64,000 bases of DNA from Cytophagales bacterium CG12_big_fil_rev_8_21_14_0_65_40_12 (GTDB lineage: Bacteria; Bacteroidota; Bacteroidia; Cytophagales; Cyclobacteriaceae), in contig PCUU01000056.1 of assembly GCA_002786855.1 (NCBI GenBank), positions 519 through 64,518 of the forward strand, written 5' to 3'. A program made the translations under genes and the position numbers. The notes under the pieces are model-generated. The model was not told where the DNA came from, did no database searches, and saw nothing but the letters and a program-made list of their open reading frames with translations. Of the stretch, positions 8,059 through 16,930 are shown one piece after another; position 1 is the stretch's first letter, and each line of letters starts with the position of its first letter.

Positions 8059-9336
8059 CTAATCATTAATATTTGAAATATCTGGTTGTAAATAAAATTC
8101 TAATTTATCAAATCGATAAATGGCCTCACCATTTCGTGTACCAAACCCTAGGTCTCTAGTATGCCGCGCAAGATACAAGCATCGATCAAGGTTTTGTTTG
8201 GTTATAATTTTCTCCTTATCCTGCTCTCCTACATTTACATCTACACTAACATTTAAACCATCTTTGTTGTAACCAACTTTTCCAGTAATAGAAATCTTGC
8301 TACTTTCTTTTCTTGTGAAAACATAAAATAATTCCACCTCAGAGTTATCCCATTTTGATTCAAAATGTGGTATGTCAGAGTTTAACCACTCTCTCTTACG
8401 ACCATTTTCTCTACTAATCTGTTTTCTACCCATATGTTGATTAACGTTAGCACCTAAAACTGGGACGCCATCAGAGAAGGTTAACTGACCAGTAGCAACC
8501 CATAAAGATATGAAATTTCTGTCCCATGGAGCCCAAGAAAAGTTATCAAGAAGCCTGAACTCTGGCATTTTCAGTAGTACAATATCGTCAGTAGTTAGAG
8601 TTCGACAATCGATATCTCGGTTGTTGCCAGGAGGTGGATTATTTGAACTAGATGATCCTCCACCACTTGACCCAGCATCATCAATGATTACAAAAAGAGT
8701 TGGGTTATTATAAGCATAGTCGTCATCAACCCCACTTATTTCTACTACATCGTAATTGGGGATAGCGTTGGGCGCGTCTAGCCCACCGCTATTTGCAGTG
8801 CTGCCAGAGCTAGTCTTCGGCACCAAAATATAGCCAATGTTAGATGTTTTACTACCGTCTAATGGGTCGAATGAGACTGTAAGAGGTTTATCAGAATTGG
8901 CATGATTCTCTGCCAAGTATGGGCCATAAAGTGCCATGTTCTTATCTTTCAGAAATGCTTCTAAATCGGTGATAGTATTATCCGCAGACTGTGATTTGTT
9001 GTTGAGTTGATTACTCTCAAACTCAAGGGCCTTATTTTCAAAAAGCCTTGAGAATGTACCTTTTGAATTGTTGCTAGAAACAGCTTCTGGATTACCTTCA
9101 TGCAGAAGTTTACTAAAGTGGGCGGTTACCTCTCCATCGAATTCTTGGAGGCCATAACTCAGTAGTTCTTTTTTAACGTTAGGGTTCACTGAAATTTCAC
9201 TGACAGCTTGTGCCGTAAATTTCATCACATCAAGCATTTCTTGACGTGCATCAATGATTTCTGGCTGTGCTTCATCTTGCTGACTGCAAGAGAATACTAT
9301 GATTGACATAGTTAGGATAGTAAGATATTTCTTCAT
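8059..9336 (-). CDS. Hypothetical lipoprotein
   Basis: 425 residues. The N-terminus MKKYLTILTMSIIVFSCSQQ is a lipoprotein signal with the lipobox cysteine at residue 17. The mature protein has a helical, charged first half, a Gly/Ser/Asn/Pro-rich linker (about residues 225-240, SSGGGSSSSNNPPPGNN) and a second domain containing a segment with alternating charged strands (KVGYNKDGLNVSVDVNVGEQDKE). The linker suggests two domains. I do not recognise the family. Probably displayed on the outer membrane or periplasmic face. Confidence 0.65.
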   Translation of the reverse strand: MKKYLTILTMSIIVFSCSQQDEAQPEIIDARQEMLDVMKFTAQAVSEISVNPNVKKELLSYGLQEFDGEVTAHFSKLLHEGNPEAVSSNNSKGTFSRLFENKALEFESNQLNNKSQSADNTITDLEAFLKDKNMALYGPYLAENHANSDKPLTVSFDPLDGSKTSNIGYILVPKTSSGSTANSGGLDAPNAIPNYDVVEISGVDDDYAYNNPTLFVIIDDAGSSGGGSSSSNNPPPGNNRDIDCRTLTTDDIVLLKMPEFRLLDNFSWAPWDRNFISLWVATGQLTFSDGVPVLGANVNQHMGRKQISRENGRKREWLNSDIPHFESKWDNSEVELFYVFTRKESSKISITGKVGYNKDGLNVSVDVNVGEQDKEKIITKQNLDRCLYLARHTRDLGFGTRNGEAIYRFDKLEFYLQPDISNIND

Positions 9337-9747
9337 GATTCAATAATTTGTGTTAATTAGTGCGATAAATTATAACTAAAGCTATTTAATAATTATTAAA
9401 TAATAAAGTGTTTAATTATAATAAATTTGTTATGTATTTGAATTAAGCATTAGTATGTTTGAAATGCAAATTTCTTGATTTGAAAATGAGGTGGGTAACG
9501 AGTCGGTTGATGATGTGAGAGGGATTTTATGCTTTATAAGATTGATAAAATCATTCTGTTTTTTGGCAAAACTGGTCATTAAGAATTTTAAAGCTAAACG
9601 GACTACCATCGACAATTATGATCAACCAATTTCACGGCTTGTTTTTTGCAGTGAGAGCATGGGTTGTAATTATTAGTTTTGCCCTTATTTAGATCACAAA
9701 CAAAATAATTAGTACTTTGAACCTGTTCATTAAGTAAGATCAGTCTA
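9337..9747. other. Gene-free divergent region with AT palindrome
   Basis: About 410 bp between the lipoprotein gene (minus) and the histidine kinase gene (plus). Short frames here have no family features. A 20-bp perfect AT-only palindrome lies at 9383-9402 (arms TATTTAATAA) about 50 bases upstream of the lipoprotein gene and could be an operator or just an AT-rich promoter stretch. TACTTTG at 9713-9719 is one base short of the TAnnTTTG element and lies 29 bases before the kinase start. Nothing else is evident. Confidence 0.4.
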
Positions 9748-12700
9748 TTGTCAACGCTGCATTCAAGATTCAATACTCATCGGCATTTGATCATTTGCCT
9801 CGTTTTACTTTTAGTGACGGTCGTCATTGATGAGCTGGTATTTTCAGATCAGAAAAGAAGGGTATCGCCACAAACAACAATCGCAGCCAACATTGCCAAT
9901 GAACTTTCTATTTTGGACCAAAAAACCAAAGAAGTGTCGAGCACCGCTGTGGTTGATCTCAACCGTCTTTTCAATCGACTGTCTACTTCGGATGAGTATG
10001 CATTTTTTATTTACGAAAATGGTGAAATCCTTTATTGGTCTACCAATCGTTTCGTGCCTAAATACGGTACTTTGGAGGGGACGTATTTATACAAGTTTTT
10101 AGAGATCAACAAGGATCAATTCGTAGTAAAGCGAAGCGTTATCAATACCTCTCAAAATCGGCTGGTTGAAATTTATGGATTCCTTACCTTAAAATCTTCA
10201 GTACCAGTAACGAAGGACTTTACCACTACAGGCCTCAACGCAAAACTCTTTGGTAAATCGAGCTACGATCTGACGATTGATGCCACTCAGGCGGGTGATC
10301 ATCAAATAAAATCTCCACAAGGAATTTACCTTTTTTCATTTTCGGGCAGCGATTTAATGAAGGTCGATTATCCCGTCTATTCATCTGTGATTGTGTTACT
10401 TTTTGTGCTGTCGATTTTTTTCTACTTCAGGGCAATGTTCTTTTATAGTGGCTTACTCAATCAATTAGGCAAGCCGTTTTTGTCTATAGGTCTTATGGCA
10501 TTGATGCTTTTGGTATTGAGGGCGTTAATGATCCGCTTCTCGTTTCCCTACAGTGTGCGGCCATATGGCTTGTTTGATCCAATTCACTTTGCAGCCAGTA
10601 TCGTTGAGCCTTCTTTGGGTGATTTGCTATTGAACCAGATTTGTCTCTTGATCTTGGTTGCTTATGCCTTTAGATTATTCTATAGTCCAATTGCTCAGTT
10701 AAAATGGAATGATTGGGGATTGGCTGCAATTCTGGTTTTGTCATTCTTATCGTTTTTCTACCTCACCACCGAACTACAGTCAACCCTTCGGAACTCGCAA
10801 TGGGAGCTGGATATATCGAAAGACAATTCGCTCAATATTTTCAAACTGATCAATTACCTAGTCTTGTTCATCGAAGGTATTGTGTTCTTTCTGACCACTC
10901 AATTAGCGGCTTCTCGCTGCATGGTATCTGATAAGAAAGGACGCTTAAGGATTTTATTGATTGTTGTGTTCTTGGTATCTGGGTTAATGGCTTATTTTTC
11001 CGGAATTGGCCTATTTATTTATCTGTGTCTTTACCTTGTTTATCTCGCTTTGATCATCCGCCTCAAATTTCCGGATGAGATCAATAAACTGAGCTATAGT
11101 ACTTTTCTTTATTTCTTTACTGCTTCGTTTGTTGTCGCCTTGGTGAGCACGCTGGTTTTGAATGAAGACATCAAAAAAGAAGACAGGCAGGATAAAATTA
11201 GCTTGGCCACAGAACTGCTAACCGATAATGACCTCACTGCTGAGTTTTTACTTTCCGAAGCTAAATCTAGTATTGAAAAGGATATTCTTATCCAGACTAA
11301 TATTTCGAATCTCTTTTCTTCAAAACAGTTGATACGGCAGCGAATTAGAAGATCGTATTTAGGAGGGTATTTTGATAAGTATGATATCGAAATCCTATTG
11401 TTCAATGGATCTGGCAAATCCATTTCGAACGCAGCAGCCACAGAGTATGCCGCTTATAAAAGGCTCTATGCCCAAGATCAATTGGCCACAGAGCACAAAG
11501 GCCTTTACTTTGTCAGTTTCCAGTTTCCTTCGGTGAGCAATCAATATTACTTGTTCATTGATATCAAGCGCTACGATACGATTATAGGGCATATCATTGT
11601 GAAACTTGACAAAAAAGAGCAATTGAACAATAGCATCTTGCCGCGTTTACTTTTTGACGAAGCCAGTAAATTCACCGAACTCAATCATTTTGATTATGCC
11701 ATATTTCAGAATGGACAAATCAGCTCCAGTATTGGCGATTTCAACTATGAAAGGGATTTTCCACCCAACTGGCAGAACCTGCCCGAAATCTTCACGACAG
11801 GTATTGAGGTAAACAATTACCACCATTTGGCAGTGCAAGGACGCGAGGCCAACGAGTATTTTGTGGTCAGTAATCCTGTCTATCCAATGAGGTTCATGAT
11901 CACCAACTTTTCGTTGTTTTTTCTTTTTTCTGTGGTCATGATCATTTTGATTTTCTTCGCGAGTGCCATTTTTTATAACCTAAAAAAGAGCACCGTCACG
12001 ATTGCGGCTAAGGTGCAAATCCTATTGAATTTTGCGTTTTTCTTGCCATTAATCATCGTGAGTATTGTCGTTTTACGATTGGTGAACAACACAGTAAAAC
12101 GGAATATAGAGGACAATTATTTAGAAGTAGCAGCAAGTGCAGGCAGAAACTTGACATCGACCATGGAAGAGTTTCTTTCGGCTCAAAATGAAAATAACGA
12201 GAGCTTAGAAAATCGTGTAGCAGAAATAAGTCAATACTCACGTGCAGACATTAACCTCTTCAACAAAGACGGTGTATTGATTGCCACCAACCAACGGATG
12301 ATTTTTGAGAACCAAGTGCTTTCTACATATGCGAGCCCAAGGGCAATGGCAGAAATCATAGAAAACAGATCCAGCGAAAGACTTTATGAAGAAAGGGTAG
12401 GAGAGTTGGTGTATCAATCCACTTATGTGGGCGTACGATCTGAGCAAGACAATGAGTTATTGGGGATTTTGAGTATGCCATTTTTCGAATCGGAAGCGCA
12501 GCTTAAAAGACAACAGACGGATATTGTGTCTAATATTCTGAATGCTTTTACATTTATATTTATCGTCTTTGTATTGCTTTCTTTCCTTGCCTCAAGGATC
12601 ATTACTTATCCATTCAAGTACCTCACCCAACGCATTAAGGCCACCACTTTTTCAAATATTAATCAGCCGTTGGAGTGGAATGCTGAAGATGAAATAGGCC

Positions 12701-13434
12701 TTATGGTGCGCGAGTATAACAGAATGTTGGTCAATTTGGAGCGAAGTAAAAAGGAATTGGCCATGAGTGAAAAAGAGAGCGCTTGGCGCGAAATGGCCCA
12801 ACAAGTGGCGCATGAAATCAAGAATCCGCTTACGCCCATGAAGTTGAAACTTCAACATTTAAAAAGGATTTTAACAGAAGGAAAAGACCTAAATCAGGAT
12901 TTCAATAAGCCGCTCGATAGCCTGCTCAATCAAATAGAGTCGCTCAGCGATATTGCAACTTCGTTTTCCTCTTTCGCAAAAATGCCGATCCCAAGGAACG
13001 AGCGCTTGGATATAGCCGATGCCTTACGAAAGGCAGTTCGCTTGTTTAAAGCCGACAATGTTGAAATCAGCCCGAATATCCCAAGAAACCCAGTTTGGGT
13101 GGAAGGGGACGCTAACTTATTGGGTAGGATTTTCAACAACCTTATTTTGAATGCGATTCAAGCCATGCCCGAAGGACGGAAGCCCCAACTCGAAATTCAG
13201 TTGGAGGAAACACATTCCAAGGCACGAATCAGCGTTAAGGACAATGGCGCAGGAATTCCAGACGACATCCGAGACAAAATTTTTATCCCTAAATTTAGCA
13301 CCAAGGTAGAAGGTTCAGGGATTGGCTTGGCCATTGCCAAACGTGGGGTAGAACATGCCGGAGGGAGTATATGGTTCGAGACGGAAGCAGGCGTTGGTAC
13401 CACGTTCTTTATAGAGTTTCCATTAACAGATTAA
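9748..13434 (+). CDS. Large NtrY-like membrane sensor histidine kinase
   Basis: 1228 residues. TM1 near residues 14-30, an extracytoplasmic domain, a bundle of about seven helices (213-470), a second extracytoplasmic domain (about 480-730), two helices, a third extracytoplasmic domain (about 795-925), a helix, HAMP (about 945-1000), a HisKA domain with VAHEIKNPLTPMKL (phosphorylated His near 1022), and HATPase_c with NLILNAIQAM (N box), DNGAGIP (G1) and GSGIGLAIAK (G2). Kinase sequences resemble NtrY. No response regulator is adjacent, so it is an orphan. The only suitable start is TTG at 9748, after an in-frame stop at 9718. The signal is unknown; the multi-helix bundle with three outer domains is unusually large. 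Confidence 0.88.
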   Translation: MSTLHSRFNTHRHLIICLVLLLVTVVIDELVFSDQKRRVSPQTTIAANIANELSILDQKTKEVSSTAVVDLNRLFNRLSTSDEYAFFIYENGEILYWSTNRFVPKYGTLEGTYLYKFLEINKDQFVVKRSVINTSQNRLVEIYGFLTLKSSVPVTKDFTTTGLNAKLFGKSSYDLTIDATQAGDHQIKSPQGIYLFSFSGSDLMKVDYPVYSSVIVLLFVLSIFFYFRAMFFYSGLLNQLGKPFLSIGLMALMLLVLRALMIRFSFPYSVRPYGLFDPIHFAASIVEPSLGDLLLNQICLLILVAYAFRLFYSPIAQLKWNDWGLAAILVLSFLSFFYLTTELQSTLRNSQWELDISKDNSLNIFKLINYLVLFIEGIVFFLTTQLAASRCMVSDKKGRLRILLIVVFLVSGLMAYFSGIGLFIYLCLYLVYLALIIRLKFPDEINKLSYSTFLYFFTASFVVALVSTLVLNEDIKKEDRQDKISLATELLTDNDLTAEFLLSEAKSSIEKDILIQTNISNLFSSKQLIRQRIRRSYLGGYFDKYDIEILLFNGSGKSISNAAATEYAAYKRLYAQDQLATEHKGLYFVSFQFPSVSNQYYLFIDIKRYDTIIGHIIVKLDKKEQLNNSILPRLLFDEASKFTELNHFDYAIFQNGQISSSIGDFNYERDFPPNWQNLPEIFTTGIEVNNYHHLAVQGREANEYFVVSNPVYPMRFMITNFSLFFLFSVVMIILIFFASAIFYNLKKSTVTIAAKVQILLNFAFFLPLIIVSIVVLRLVNNTVKRNIEDNYLEVAASAGRNLTSTMEEFLSAQNENNESLENRVAEISQYSRADINLFNKDGVLIATNQRMIFENQVLSTYASPRAMAEIIENRSSERLYEERVGELVYQSTYVGVRSEQDNELLGILSMPFFESEAQLKRQQTDIVSNILNAFTFIFIVFVLLSFLASRIITYPFKYLTQRIKATTFSNINQPLEWNAEDEIGLMVREYNRMLVNLERSKKELAMSEKESAWREMAQQVAHEIKNPLTPMKLKLQHLKRILTEGKDLNQDFNKPLDSLLNQIESLSDIATSFSSFAKMPIPRNERLDIADALRKAVRLFKADNVEISPNIPRNPVWVEGDANLLGRIFNNLILNAIQAMPEGRKPQLEIQLEETHSKARISVKDNGAGIPDDIRDKIFIPKFSTKVEGSGIGLAIAKRGVEHAGGSIWFETEAGVGTTFFIEFPLTD

Positions 13435-13436
13435 TT

Positions 13437-16400
13437 GTGCAGCGTGGCTTTTACGTTTTTATCTTATTGCTCAGCTTAACCTCGCTTCTCAAAGCGCAGG
13501 GCAATGAACGATGCAAATGGATAAAAACTGACGGCAAGCCTGTTGTGCTTGATTCGCTTACGGCCATTCCAGAGTCGATTCGCATAGAAAATCAATCTGC
13601 CCTACCTTTTGAGTTTATGCTCAATACGAATCAGATCAAAATCACCTCTTCAAGCATAGATTCAGTTTTGGTTTGTTTTCGCACCCTGCCTTATGATTTG
13701 CATTCTAAACGCGCCAACAAAACATTGGATATTTATGACTCAACGGCATTGTTCAAAGACGCCATTCGCTATCAACAAACCCTAGCCCTGCCAAAACGAG
13801 AAGAAGCTTTTTCGACCCAAAATATTCAGAAAACAGGAAGTATTACCCGCGGTATTTCTTTTGGAAATCGGCAAGATGTGTTTGTGAATTCTTCCCTGAA
13901 CCTGCAAATGGAAGGGCAATTGACCGAAAACGTGAATTTGCGTGCCGTTATTTCTGATCGGAATGTACCTTTTCAGCCCGAAGGAAATACGCAACAGCTA
14001 CAGGATTTCGATAATATCTACATTCAATTGTACAACGATAATTGGGCGCTTACGGCTGGGGATGTAGTGCTGAAAAACGGGGTTTCTAACTTTCTAAAAT
14101 ATTACAAAAACGTGCAGGGCGCACAGTTTAAAACCAATTATACCTTATCGAACGGATTTAAGGCCGAAACTACCGTGGCTGCCTCTGTGGCCAAAGGTCG
14201 CTTTGCTTCGATAAATGTAGATCCAATTGAAGGAGTGCTTGGCCCATACCGAGTCCGTGGGCCGAATAATGAACGTTTTATCATTGTTATCGCTGGCTCA
14301 GAGAGGGTTTTTGTGGATGGGGTAGAACTGACAAGGGGTTATGATAATGATTACGTGATCGACTATAATTTGGGTGAAGTCACTTTTACCAATAAGGTGT
14401 TGATCACTCAGTTTTCCAGGATTCGGATCGATTTTGAATTTTCTGATCAGAATTATGCGCGATCTATTTTTCAGGCCAGCCATTACCAAACGAATGATAA
14501 GCTCAACTTCTCTTTCAACTATTATGGAGAAAAGGACAACCGAAATCAGCCTTTGGCCTTTGATTTAAGTTTAGAAGAGAAACGGATTTTAGCCGATGCC
14601 GGAGATGACCTGAATTCCGCAGTAACCAGCCGAGTGGATAGCGTTGAGTTTTCCCCTGACTTTATTTTATATCGGAAAACAACGGGAATAGATGATCTGG
14701 GAGGCGAGTATGAGATTTTTCAATACTCTACCAATCCCGATAGCGCCTTTTTCAATGTGCAGTTTAGTGAAGTAGGGCAAGGCAATGGGAATTACAGGAT
14801 CACTAATTCAACCACCAATGGCAGAATCTACAGGTGGACTGCACCTGTAAATGGCCAACTACAAGGCAATTATGAGCCCGTTTCTTTGCTCAATGCCCCA
14901 AATCAAAAGCAAATGGTGACGCTTGGCGCAGGGGCTAAACTGAATAAATATGATCAAATCAGTGCCGAAGTAGCTTTCTCCAAAAATGACTTAAACCTCT
15001 TTTCAGAACTGGATGCTGATGACGATCGAGGAAAGGCGTACAAACTGATTTACGAAGTGAAAGATCGCCCTGTCAAGGGTTTAGAAGCTTATAAATTCAA
15101 TGCAGGCGCAGCTTATGAATACAATGACGATGCTTTTTCATTCATTGATCGGGTACGTTATATCGAGTTCGACCGTGATTGGAGTTTCAATCCGAGCGAT
15201 TTTACCGAAAACTTCAGCGAAAATATTTTCAATAGTAATGTCTCTTTACAAAAAGATGGCCTTAATAATCTTGAATATAAATTGGTCAGAAGAAAGCGAG
15301 GCGAGGCCGTGGATGGCTTTCAGCAATATTTTAAAGGGATAAAAGAGCTGGGCTTTTTTCGAGTAAAAGTTGATGCTTTTTTAATGAATAATGATCAGAA
15401 TCTTGTCAGTTCTTCGTGGAAGCGATTGGCAACAGATCTTTCCATTCGTTCAAAATGGTTGATTCCAGGCTATAAATATCAGGTGGATCGCAATGAAGTT
15501 ACCAATAACCTGAATAGCCAAGTGGTGCGCTCTGCCATGAATTTCGAGGCGCATAGTTTTTACCTTAAAAATCAAGAAAGCCTTACCACTACATATGGCA
15601 TTGAATATCAATTGAGGAAAGATAGAACACCATTTAATGGGGAATTGATCGATAACAACGAATCGGAAACTTGGAGTGCCTTTTTCAATACCTCAATCGA
15701 TGAAACTCAAAATCTAAATGTACTTTTCACTTACCGAAATCTAGAGAACTTAAATAAGACAGGAGCGGATCGAAATGATAAAACCGTGATGGGTAGGTTG
15801 GATTGGCGAGGAGATTTCTTCGAACGTTCCATTCAGTCGGAATTGTCTTATAACCTGGCCAATAGCCGCGAATTGAGACGAGAGTTTATTTTTATTCAAG
15901 TCGCCACAGGAGAGGGTACGCATACTTGGCGTGACGACAATGGTGATGGAGTTCAAGACTTAAATGAGTTTTACATTGCCGTAAACCCCGATGAAAAGAA
16001 CTACGCAAAGATTTTTGTTCCTACGGACACTTACGAAGAAGCATTCAATACCAATATTAGCTACAGACTTAGGTTAAAAACGCCCAGTGATTGGTTTGCT
16101 GAAGGGGGCATCAAAAAGCTGTTGGCGCGATTTACCAACACAAGTTCTTATTCAGTAAACTCCAAAATTACTGATGACGACTTGGGCAATCGGCTTTGGC
16201 CCATAGGCGTAGACAATGATTTAATCCTTTCTTCGAAAGAAGCTTTGCGTTCCACCCTGTTTTTCAATCAATCGAGGGCTGCACTTGCAGCGGATTTGGG
16301 AATTGCTCAATTGGAGAATAAGCAATTGCTGCTCAATGGTTTTGAAAGCATTAATAGCGATGAAATCAGAGCCCATATTCGTTGGAACCTCAATAACCGC

Positions 16401-16883
16401 CTCAATTGGGATTTGACCCATACTTCAGGTCAAAAGGCGAGCAGTTCCGATGTGCTCACCCAGCGCAATTATTTGATTGATATCAAAACTTACCAGCCCT
16501 CGATTTCATGGCAGCCCAATAACTACTTCCGCATTACGACCAGTTGTGCCCTTAAAAACAAGCAAAATATTTTTACAGAAACGAGCACAGAGAAATCGTC
16601 AATCAATGAATTTTCGATTGATAGCCGTTTTTCAAAAGCGACCAAAACCACTTTAAGCGCAAGCTTTAAATACATCAATATCGATTTTGAAGGGGAAGAG
16701 AACTCACCGACAGGCTACGAATTGCTCGAAGCTTTAAGACCAGGCCGCAACCTTACTTGGAATATCAACTGGCAACAGAAACTGGGCAATGGCTTGCAAT
16801 TACTTCTCCGCTATGATGCCCGCAAATCTGAAGGCAACCCGATTGTGCATTTAGGCAGAGTACAAGTTTCGGCTTTGTTTTGA
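13437..16883 (+). CDS. Large outer-membrane/cell-surface protein of unknown function
   Basis: 1148 residues if started at GTG 13437, two bases after the kinase stop; this start opens directly into a signal peptide (FYVFILLLSLTSLLKAQ). The open frame extends upstream inside the kinase gene but would place the signal internally. Recognisable block: TRGISFGNRQDVFVNSSLN then LRAVISDRNVPFQPEGN and ALTAGDVVL, which I associate with a conserved but unnamed family of large beta-rich surface proteins in Cytophagales. Long alternating strands suggest a barrel. Tight coupling to the kinase suggests joint expression. Its 3' end is duplicated at the far side of the defence island (25981-26056). Confidence 0.7.
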   Translation: MQRGFYVFILLLSLTSLLKAQGNERCKWIKTDGKPVVLDSLTAIPESIRIENQSALPFEFMLNTNQIKITSSSIDSVLVCFRTLPYDLHSKRANKTLDIYDSTALFKDAIRYQQTLALPKREEAFSTQNIQKTGSITRGISFGNRQDVFVNSSLNLQMEGQLTENVNLRAVISDRNVPFQPEGNTQQLQDFDNIYIQLYNDNWALTAGDVVLKNGVSNFLKYYKNVQGAQFKTNYTLSNGFKAETTVAASVAKGRFASINVDPIEGVLGPYRVRGPNNERFIIVIAGSERVFVDGVELTRGYDNDYVIDYNLGEVTFTNKVLITQFSRIRIDFEFSDQNYARSIFQASHYQTNDKLNFSFNYYGEKDNRNQPLAFDLSLEEKRILADAGDDLNSAVTSRVDSVEFSPDFILYRKTTGIDDLGGEYEIFQYSTNPDSAFFNVQFSEVGQGNGNYRITNSTTNGRIYRWTAPVNGQLQGNYEPVSLLNAPNQKQMVTLGAGAKLNKYDQISAEVAFSKNDLNLFSELDADDDRGKAYKLIYEVKDRPVKGLEAYKFNAGAAYEYNDDAFSFIDRVRYIEFDRDWSFNPSDFTENFSENIFNSNVSLQKDGLNNLEYKLVRRKRGEAVDGFQQYFKGIKELGFFRVKVDAFLMNNDQNLVSSSWKRLATDLSIRSKWLIPGYKYQVDRNEVTNNLNSQVVRSAMNFEAHSFYLKNQESLTTTYGIEYQLRKDRTPFNGELIDNNESETWSAFFNTSIDETQNLNVLFTYRNLENLNKTGADRNDKTVMGRLDWRGDFFERSIQSELSYNLANSRELRREFIFIQVATGEGTHTWRDDNGDGVQDLNEFYIAVNPDEKNYAKIFVPTDTYEEAFNTNISYRLRLKTPSDWFAEGGIKKLLARFTNTSSYSVNSKITDDDLGNRLWPIGVDNDLILSSKEALRSTLFFNQSRAALAADLGIAQLENKQLLLNGFESINSDEIRAHIRWNLNNRLNWDLTHTSGQKASSSDVLTQRNYLIDIKTYQPSISWQPNNYFRITTSCALKNKQNIFTETSTEKSSINEFSIDSRFSKATKTTLSASFKYINIDFEGEENSPTGYELLEALRPGRNLTWNINWQQKLGNGLQLLLRYDARKSEGNPIVHLGRVQVSALF

Positions 16884-16920
16884 TTTAGACCTATAAAGTT
16901 TCAAAAACCTTATAGGTCTA
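16845..16920 (+). repeat. Left copy of 76-bp direct repeat (gene 3' end plus hairpin)
   Basis: Matches 25981-26056 at 66 of 76 positions by eye; the last 55 bases differ at only 4. It covers the final 12 codons and the TGA of the outer-membrane protein gene and the following hairpin (TAGACCTATAA 16886-16896 / TTATAGGTCTA 16910-16920), which probably ends transcription of that gene. Confidence 0.85.
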
Positions 16921-16930
16921 AAAGCTGCAA

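Noticed and set aside
9430-9676. Two 61-codon frames on opposite strands in the divergent region
   Set aside because: They overlap each other, lack features, and fall in an AT-rich control region.
13371-13436. N-terminal extension of the large surface protein
   Set aside because: It overlaps the kinase C-terminus and would bury the signal peptide; GTG at 13437 gives a proper signal peptide.
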